Source: CAYTTR01 sp964440805
GTDB taxonomy: Bacteria > Acidobacteriota > Aminicenantia > Aminicenantales > Aminicenantaceae
Direction of reading: 5' to 3'
Length of the DNA stretch: 24,853 nucleotides
NCBI GenBank assembly: GCA_964440805.1
Contig: CAYTTR010000036.1
Coordinates: forward strand, 1-24,853
Translations under genes and position numbers: made by a program
The notes under the pieces: model-generated
The model's input: the letters and a program-made list of their open reading frames with translations, nothing else
What the model was told of the DNA's origin: nothing
The model's database searches: none
Shown here: positions 16,401 to 22,206 of the stretch, piece by piece
Layout of the letters: each line of letters begins with the position of its first letter
How positions within the stretch are numbered: position 1 is the first letter of the stretch

Positions 16401-17701
16401 GCTATGTCTATCAACTCACCATTTTGATGAGTTCTGAGATAAACATCTATTCCAAAGGTTTGAGCAATACCTTCCAAAATTTCTTTCTCTTCACTGGAAA
16501 GCTGCTCTTTTACATCTTGAGCTCCTTTCTTTTTATCTTTGGGTTTATAACTATAATGAGCTAAGTCCAAGATTCTCTGCAGCTTCCAGTTAACCGTCTC
16601 TGCCAGTTGGAAAGGATTTAGTCTTCTTATCAGTTCTAAAATCTCTTCTCTCTTGGATTCACAAAGAGAAGATGTGGAGAGGAGTCGGTCCAAAGGAGTC
16701 TGAGGCTTGTCATAAAGGCGTATTTTCCGGGAGCCTTTCCGTACTGTCTTTACCAGTTTCACAGAAGGTTGAAACTGATTCATAAAAAGAGGAAGTTCTT
16801 TCTCATAGAGGTCATTTATTGCGCGGAGGGCTTCTGGGGAATCGTAACGATCCCACCCCAGGAACTTGCGTACATGAGTCCAGTTCTTCTGCTCCACATG
16901 GGCATTATCATCTTTTTTTGTAGGCTCGGGAGCGGGTAAATTGAATGCCTTCTCTTTCACAGTAATTCCATAAATGGTGGTTAATAAACTCAGAGCCGTT
17001 ATCTGAATCGAGCCCTAAGAGGGCAAAGGGCAACCTCTTAGAGATTTTCTTCAAGGCTTCCAGCATTGCTATCTGACTTTTTCCCATTACTGCCTGGGTT
17101 TCCACCCACTGAGTACAGATATCGATGAGGTTAAGAGAGTAGATAAATTCACCCAGGCCTGATTCTCCGCTGTGAGAAACTAAATCATCCTCCTCAAACC
17201 CAGGCTGCTTGACATCCCAATAATCGGTTTTCACGGGAATCCTATGCCGGAGTAAAATTCCCGGCTTAGTCCGGCCATAAAGTCGACGTTTTAGCTTCCT
17301 TTTTTTGTCTTTACTTTAAGAGCTCGATCGACGGTGCGTGCACTTATGGAAAGCAACTTCTCTTCCATTTCCGAAGTGGTGTGGTACCTTTCCTTTATCC
17401 AGGGAAGCCAAAGACGAAGTATTTCCTTCAGCCTCAAAGACCAGGGATAATTGGCCTTCCTCCACACCTTCTCTACAATCTCTAGGACCTCATGACCGTA
17501 TTTCCTCTCCCTCTTCCGCTTGGAATAAGATAAAGGCTCCTCTCTCAAAGGCATCTGGTTTAGCTTCCATATTGCGTATTTGCAGTTGTACCAGCATATG
17601 TGACACAACTCATCCAAAATCTTTCCTTTGGATTCTTTAGAAGCCTTTTTGTAGCGTCTGTAAGTTTTCTCTAAATATTTCATTCGCAGCTCCAACCTCA
17701 T
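16391..17701 (-). pseudogene. DDE integrase-core transposase, split at two A7 runs
   Basis: Three minus-strand pieces make one protein. The first (17701-17291) is a basic N-terminal DNA-binding region ending SISARTVDRALKVKTKKGS. The second continues as KLKRRLYGRTKPGILL and holds the first two acidic residues in DLVSHSGESG and GLDSDNGSEFINHH. The third has the Glu in DDNAHVEQKNWTHVRKFLG and ends at 16391. Both breaks are at runs of seven A (17300-17306 and 16913-16919). The first needs a -1 shift and has a canonical slippery A AAA AAA with a stop two codons later. The second needs the opposite shift and looks like an A inserted into AAAAAA. All catalytic residues survive. The ATG at 17701 sits in a hairpin that also covers part of its Shine-Dalgarno. 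Confidence 0.78.
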
Positions 17702-17733
17702 AACCTAACCTCCTTTCTCTCAAGGTTAGGTTA
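17701..17733 (-). promoter_or_regulatory. hairpin over the transposase ribosome-binding site and start codon
   Basis: On the minus strand TAACCTAACCT (17733-17723) pairs perfectly with AGGTTAGGTTA (17711-17701) around an 11-nt loop. The Shine-Dalgarno AAAGGAGG is partly in the loop and partly in the right arm, and the last base of the stem is the A of the ATG. Structures that mask the start of transposase genes are known in several IS to block translation of read-through transcripts. Confidence 0.55.
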
Positions 17734-17761
17734 TAATCTCTGTAGACTTTCCTGTCTTCAT

Positions 17762-17814
17762 CGGTTAGATTTTTAAATGACAAGACATTACTCCTAAAGT
17801 TAGATTTTAGATGA
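17762..17814. repeat. right terminal repeat of DDE-core IS (two 35-bp units)
   Basis: CGGTTAGATTTTTAAATGAC (17762-17781) is the exact inverse of the left outer copy. A weaker second copy, GTTAGATTTTAGATGA (17799-17814), follows at the same 35-bp step. The tip is about 40 bp from the start codon of the next gene. Confidence 0.68.
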
Positions 17815-17861
17815 TTTGATTCGATGCCTTGAATTTATCCGGAAATAAAGCTAATCTAATA

Positions 17862-19931
17862 ATGATGGCCGGAGCAATGACAAATAAACTACTTCTGCTT
17901 TTTCTGATAATCCTGCTAACGATCACTCCCCTTCAGGCTGAAAAAAAATCCCCGAAAGACCTTCCTGAAAAATATAGAAAATGGCTGGAGGAAGATGTCG
18001 TCTACATTATCTCCAATACAGAAAAGGAAGTCTTTCTTCAGCTGGAGACCGACAAGGAAAGAGAACTTTTCATTGAAGCTTTCTGGAAGCACCGGGACCC
18101 TACGCCAGGCACCCCTGAAAACGAATTCAAGAACGAGCATTACCGAAGAATAAGCTACGCCAATTACCACTTCGGCCGCGGCGTTCCCAAACCGGGATGG
18201 AGAACCGACCGCGGCAGGATCTATATCATCCTGGGCGAACCACGCGATATAGAAAGGTTTAGTGGTGAAAGCCATATCAACAACACCGAAGTCTGGTTCT
18301 ATCAAGGATTGAGAGAATACGGCCTCCCGCCTGGGTTCAACCTCATTTTTTTCCAGAAAGGAGGCATTGGAGAATATATCCTCTACAGCCCGACAGCTGA
18401 CGGCCCTCAAGCCTTGCTGGTTTCCTACTTTGGGGATCAGGCAAATTATCTGGCTGCCTACCAGGCGTTGAGGAAGATCAATCCAACTCTGGCCCAGACC
18501 ACCATGTCTCTCATCCCAGGGGAATCTGCTTCCTTCGGGCATCCCTCGCTGTCTTCCGATATTCTGCTCCAGAATGTTCAAACGGTTCCCCAGAGACAGA
18601 TCAAAGACAAATATGCTGAGAAGTTCCTGGCTTACAAAGATATTGTCGAGGTTGATTACACGGCCAATTACATCGATAATGACCATTCGGTGAAGGTCCT
18701 TCGGGATCCTTCCGGGATCTATTTTGTGCATTATATGGTGGAGCTGACTAAGTTCTCCCTTCAGGAGTACGAAAATAAATATTCCACACACTTAGTAGTG
18801 AATGGCAGCGTCACCGATGAACAAGGTAAAATCATCTATCAGTACGAGGGAGTATTTCCTGTTAATCTAGATGAACAAAGCCTCAAGAGCGTTACCTACA
18901 GGCCCTTTAACCTTTATGATATGTTTCCCCTTCTTCCCGGAAAGTATAAGCTATCCCTTATTTTAAAAAATGAGGTGTCCAAGGAATTTACTTCTTTGGA
19001 AAAAAACATCACTGTTCCTGAAGAAGACCCCGCTCTCCAGATGAGCTCTCTGATTTTGGGCTATAAGGTAGAACGCTCTTCTTCTGAACCGAACAGGCTT
19101 ATGCCTTTCATCATGGGATCTGACCAGGTTTTCCATCAGCCCAGAAACATCTTCCTTCCTCAGGACAAGCTGTTCCTGGCCTTCCAGATTTTGGGCCTTG
19201 ACCAGAGCTTTTACCAGAAAGGCCTCATAAAGTATGAGTTTTTCAGGGAGGAAGAGCTGATCACCTCCTCCACCAAAAAATTGATCGACTATCAGAGCAG
19301 GGTTAATTTCAAAGAAGAATTTTCCCTCCAGGATTTTGTCCCTGCCAGCTACCGCCTGAAAGTCACTCTCTCTGACAGCGAACGCGACCTGGTATCGGAG
19401 CAGGGAGATTTTGATATCACGCCTGTTTCCGCGCTACCACGACCCTGGGTGTATAATAAAAGGCTTTTGCCCTCAAGCGACCCTGTTTACGATTTCATCC
19501 TGGGGAAGCAGCACCTGAATAAAGGCGAGATAGAGAAAGCAAGGATTAGGCTGGAGACAGCCTGCCAGAAAAAGCCTGATTCCCTGGACTTCGCTCTGGG
19601 ATTGTCGCAAGCTTATTTCCTGCAGTCAGAGTTCCAAAAAACCAAGGAAGTTTTACTCCCCTTTTTTGAATCAAGAGGAGAATTGCCTTACCAGGCCTAT
19701 TTTCTGCTGGGGATAGGCCACCAGTCACTGGGAGAATACGATAAGTCCATCTCAGTCTTCAATAAGGCTATCTCCCATTTTGGGATAAATTTCAATCTCT
19801 TAAATACCCTGGGTGAAAGCTATTTTCGGGCCGGCTCACTGGATGAAGCCCTGGCAGCGTGGGAGAAATCCCTGGAAATCAACCCTGATCAACCGGAGAT
19901 AAAAAAGAATATCGAGGCCATTAAAGAATAA
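17862..19931 (+). CDS. GWxTD-domain protein with C-terminal TPRs, exported
   Basis: The frame is open from 17829. I start at ATG 17862 (689 aa); ATG 17877 would give a tighter signal peptide (TNKLLLLFLIILLTITPLQA), and no start has a good Shine-Dalgarno. After the signal peptide comes the GWxTD domain, named for GWRTD (residues 112-116), within GVPKPGWRTDRGRIYIILG; it continues through TEVWFYQG and FNLIFFQKGG. The middle is a predicted beta-rich region. The last 150 residues hold TPR-like helical repeats (LNKGEIEKARIRLETA, GEYDKSISVFNKAI, GSLDEALAAWEKSLEINPDQ). The family is widespread in Acidobacteriota/Aminicenantes and has no settled function; periplasmic assembly or scaffold roles are guesses. 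GC content is visibly higher than in genes before 15 kb. The DDE-core IS ends about 40 bp upstream and may have altered its promoter. Confidence 0.82.
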   Translation: MMAGAMTNKLLLLFLIILLTITPLQAEKKSPKDLPEKYRKWLEEDVVYIISNTEKEVFLQLETDKERELFIEAFWKHRDPTPGTPENEFKNEHYRRISYANYHFGRGVPKPGWRTDRGRIYIILGEPRDIERFSGESHINNTEVWFYQGLREYGLPPGFNLIFFQKGGIGEYILYSPTADGPQALLVSYFGDQANYLAAYQALRKINPTLAQTTMSLIPGESASFGHPSLSSDILLQNVQTVPQRQIKDKYAEKFLAYKDIVEVDYTANYIDNDHSVKVLRDPSGIYFVHYMVELTKFSLQEYENKYSTHLVVNGSVTDEQGKIIYQYEGVFPVNLDEQSLKSVTYRPFNLYDMFPLLPGKYKLSLILKNEVSKEFTSLEKNITVPEEDPALQMSSLILGYKVERSSSEPNRLMPFIMGSDQVFHQPRNIFLPQDKLFLAFQILGLDQSFYQKGLIKYEFFREEELITSSTKKLIDYQSRVNFKEEFSLQDFVPASYRLKVTLSDSERDLVSEQGDFDITPVSALPRPWVYNKRLLPSSDPVYDFILGKQHLNKGEIEKARIRLETACQKKPDSLDFALGLSQAYFLQSEFQKTKEVLLPFFESRGELPYQAYFLLGIGHQSLGEYDKSISVFNKAISHFGINFNLLNTLGESYFRAGSLDEALAAWEKSLEINPDQPEIKKNIEAIKE

Positions 19932-20047
19932 TTTTTTCTCCGCTTGTACCTGAAGCGGCCAGGGAGCTCTGCCAAGAAAGAACAGAAAACATTTAGCAAG
20001 GCCAAAGACCTCCCAGTTTCGATAATTTTAAACGAAAGGATTTAGAA

Positions 20048-20319
20048 ATGATAAAACCCCTAAGACCCAAGCTTGAACTTTTAAGCAAAGAGTTGATTCT
20101 AAAGATCACCGAGGAGGCCCCGAATGTTCTGGAGAATCAGGGTGTCTTTGTCGAGAACCAAGAGGCCATCAAACTCCTCCAAGATGTCGGGATGAAGGTC
20201 GATGTGGCAGCGCGAAGGCCTATATTACGGCAAATCTCGTCGAGGAGTGCCTTTCTTCTACTCCTTCCACGATTAAACTCTATGACCGGGAGGGGAAGAG
20301 AAATTATAAGAAAGTCTAA
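20048..20319 (+). pseudogene. MttB-family (trimethylamine/betaine methyltransferase) N-terminal fragment
   Basis: From ATG 20048, with AAAGGA 10 nt upstream, the frame reads LRPKLELLSKELILKITEEA and GVFVENQEAIKLLQDVGMKVD, which is the standard opening of MttB-superfamily corrinoid methyltransferases. Near 20205-20215 the homologous frame shifts by one extra base and continues as KAYITANLVEECLSSTPSTI and KLYDREGKRNYKKV, then stops at 20317-20319. Only about 90 of the usual 450-500 residues are left, and the barrel that binds the methyl donor is gone. The rest was probably lost with the rearrangement around the nearby IS3. 20320-20604 contains no recognisable gene. Confidence 0.68.
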
Positions 20320-20548
20320 AGTCAAGGGTGATGTTCCCCAAAGGACTCCCTTTTCAGAGGGAAATCAAGAAATAAATTATCGATTTCAGGAGAGCTGCAT
20401 GAGTCCCTGATTTCCAAGGCATTTATTATAAAACATTCAACTTTATTAATAATTCAAGCTAGTTTTCCGTGTCGGCCTTGCCACCCACGACAAATGAAAA
20501 TGCTCATATTCATTCCTGCAGATATTTTTTTGCTCGTCTCGCCCGTCT

Positions 20549-20575
20549 ATCTTGTTTATCTCGTTTATCTTGTTT
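20549..20575. repeat. 9-bp tandem repeat, three copies
   Basis: ATCTTGTTT, ATCTCGTTT and ATCTTGTTT follow each other without gaps at 20549-20575, just left of the IS3 end. It is a short simple-sequence tract with no evident function. Confidence 0.6.
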
Positions 20576-20632
20576 ATTTATTGTCATTTATCTCGCCAAA
20601 AATCTGGACTTCCCCCCGAAAAAAAGGACACC

Positions 20633-21499
20633 TTAAAAAGCTTGAGCTTCATCATAATAATATTCCAAAGGGCTTTTATGATTCAAGGCAGAATGTCTTC
20701 TCTGCCGATTGTAAAAGATTTCAATTTATTCAAATAAAGCCCGACGAGCTTGGTCTTTACTATGAAAAGACATTAGGTGGACAAGCTCTTTTTTCAACGA
20801 GCTGAAGAACGATTCCATAGTGGCATTATCAAAACAGTTCCCTTTGCAAGAGATGCCCTGACGAATATGTCACACTTTCAACATCTTTTTCACTTTGTCA
20901 CTGGCATACTGACTCCCACGATCAGAAAGAAAAATGAGTCCTGGCTGAAGAGAGCGCTGCTTAAGGGCCTTACTCAACGCATTGACTACAAACTCCTGGC
21001 TCAGACGATCATGAAGTGTCCAGCCGACAATCTGCCGGATGTAGACATCCATTACTGCTGTCAGATACATCCATCCTTCCCAGATCCAGATGTAGGTTAT
21101 ATCCGAGAGCCAAAGTTTATTCTCTTGCGAGGCTGAAAAATCTCTCCCCACAAGGTCTGGAGTCATAGAAAGGTTATGACTAGATTTGGTTGTGATTTTG
21201 AACTTTTTTCTCCTGCGGGCTTTTATCCCGTTGTCTTTCATAAGCCGGGCTACCCGATTCTCCCCACAAACAAAACCCTGGGCGCGAAGCTCAGCTGTGA
21301 TCCTCGGAGAGTCATAGACACCTCGGACCTCATGCCAGATTTGTTTGATCTTTTCGACCAAGCGACGATTTTCTTCATGCCTACGGCTCAAACCGCGTCT
21401 AAGATACGAATAATATCCGCTCCGGCTTACTCCCAAAACACGGCACATCCTCCTCACCCCAAATCCGGAGCCGTACCTCTGTATAAAAAAGTACTTCAT
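20633..21499 (-). pseudogene. IS3 transposase OrfB (rve domain), two in-frame stops
   Basis: From ATG 21499 the frame gives the HTH_21 region (RYGSGFGVRRMCRVLGVSRS, then RGVYDSPRITAELR) and the integrase core: first Asp in LSDITYIW, second Asp in LSDRGSQYAS. Then TGA at 20870-20872 replaces a residue of the segment leading to ISCKGNCFDNATMESFFSSL, which carries the catalytic Glu. A second stop (TAA, 20726-20728) interrupts before IEIFYNRQRRHSALN. The frame ends normally at 20633, directly inside the left inverted repeat. Two nonsense codons without any frameshift suggest ageing by point mutation. Confidence 0.83.
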
Positions 21500-21798
21500 T
21501 TGGGGCGTTTCGAGAAGATGGCCACCGCTTTTTTTAAGATCGCTCGATCCTCCTCCAAATCCGCAATCTTTTTCTTTAACTTAAAAATCTCTTCCTCATG
21601 GGGCTTCATGTGTCCTTTACCAGGAAACGCATCCTCACGGTCCTCAAGATATTCCTTTCTCCATCTATGCAGCATGGTCTCATGGACACCAAGATCCCTC
21701 GCCACTCCTCTTACTGTCCTGCCACCATCCAGAATCAGCCTCACTGCGTCTTCCTTAAATTCCCGATCGTGTTTTCTACGAACTCTTTCTTCTCCCAT
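21496..21798 (-). CDS. IS3-family transposase OrfA (HTH_Tnp_1)
   Basis: This 100-aa protein has the helix-turn-helix of IS3 OrfA (REFKEDAVRLI, RGVARDLGVHETMLHRWRKEY) and a leucine-zipper-like tail (EEEIFKLKKKIADLEEDRAI, KKAVAIF). It binds the IS ends and normally works as an OrfAB fusion. Here the stop of orfA and the start of orfB overlap as ATGA, with no A6G slippery run at the junction, so coupling by re-initiation looks more likely than frameshifting. The gene itself is intact, but its partner orfB carries stops. Confidence 0.85.
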   Translation of the reverse strand: MGEERVRRKHDREFKEDAVRLILDGGRTVRGVARDLGVHETMLHRWRKEYLEDREDAFPGKGHMKPHEEEIFKLKKKIADLEEDRAILKKAVAIFSKRPK

Positions 21799-21864
21799 AA
21801 CTAACTTCCAAGCCTGATTTTATGTCAAACTTTTCGGTGTGTCCACGAAATCAGGGGAAGTCCA

Positions 21865-22123
21865 ACCCTATGTGTCGATCATTTCTGAACCGAAAGGTAC
21901 AGAAAGATTTGATGACAATCTCATGGTGGATGCGAGGGTTCAGAAAACCTTTAGAGTCTACCATACTCTCAAGATCCATGTCTTTGCTGACGTCTTCAAC
22001 CTGTTCAACGATGACACCTTTGTTCGCTACCGCTCCAATAACATTTGGTCAGCTGCCTATGGAGTTCCCGCTACCATACCCTACCCCAGACGTGTTCAGA
22101 TAGGGGTCAGGATCGAGTTCTGA
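21865..22123 (+). pseudogene. C-terminal stub of a TonB-dependent receptor
   Basis: Directly outside the IS3 right end, the frame reads PYVSIISEPKGTERFDDN, then KIHVFADVFNLFNDDT and PYPRRVQIGVRIEF, ending with the C-terminal Phe that outer-membrane barrels use for assembly. The last 30 residues parallel the full receptor at 10534-13290 (WSLAYLEPSAIPAPRRLQIG there, WSAAYGVPATIPYPRRVQIG here), so it is a paralogue. The signal peptide, plug and most of the barrel are missing. It has no start of its own; the ATG at 21839 lies inside the IS3 repeat. Confidence 0.8.
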
Positions 22124-22135
22124 GCTTAAGCGAAA

Positions 22136-22176
22136 AAAAGGGGTTTTCCCTCAATTGAAGAGGGAAGGCCCCTTTT
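22136..22176. terminator. strong bidirectional intrinsic terminator
   Basis: AAAAGGGGTTTTCCCTC (22136-22152) pairs with GAGGGAAGGCCCCTTTT (22160-22176) around a short loop. Stretches of A and T flank it on both sides, giving a U-tract in either direction. It serves the receptor stub on + and could also end transcripts of the convergent sulfatase gene on minus. Confidence 0.8.
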
Positions 22177-22206
22177 AATTTTGGGGCTATTTATTCAGCT
22201 AAAGAG

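Larger units (their letters stand above)
16338..17822 (-). mobile_element. DDE integrase-core insertion sequence with double 35-bp terminal repeats
   Basis: The element is about 1.48 kb with one transposase gene on minus. Each end carries two copies of the core TTTAAAATCTAAC spaced 35 bp apart, and the two ends are inverted relative to each other. GATGCC flanks both sides (16331-16336 and 17823-17828), with one mismatch if extended to 9 bp, and may be the target duplication. Exact tips are uncertain by a few bases. I would place it near IS481 or the unclassified (ISNCY) DDE elements on transposase content. Confidence 0.65.
20605..21864 (-). mobile_element. IS3-family insertion sequence, about 1.26 kb
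   Basis: Terminal inverted repeats start TGGACTTCCCC at the left end (20605-20615) and GGGGAAGTCCA at the right end (21854-21864), then a diverged spacer and GGACAC. They enclose orfA and orfB on minus. The length is normal for IS3. The flanking trinucleotides (ATC left, ACC right) do not match, so there is no clear target duplication. The flanks are parts of unrelated genes, which suggests a deletion or recombination after insertion. Confidence 0.8.

Noticed and set aside
17916..18791. 291-aa open frame on minus inside the GWxTD gene
   Set aside because: No domain or signal; the plus strand encodes a signal peptide, GWxTD motif and TPRs.
19940..19958. CCGCTT/AAGCGG hairpin after the GWxTD gene as terminator
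   Set aside because: The T-run lies before the stem on the plus strand, so it does not form an intrinsic terminator for that gene.
20494..20805. 103-aa frame with VYLVYLVYL repeat, possible small membrane protein
   Set aside because: The repeat is a simple 9-bp tandem tract and the frame runs through the IS3 inverted repeat into orfB antisense.
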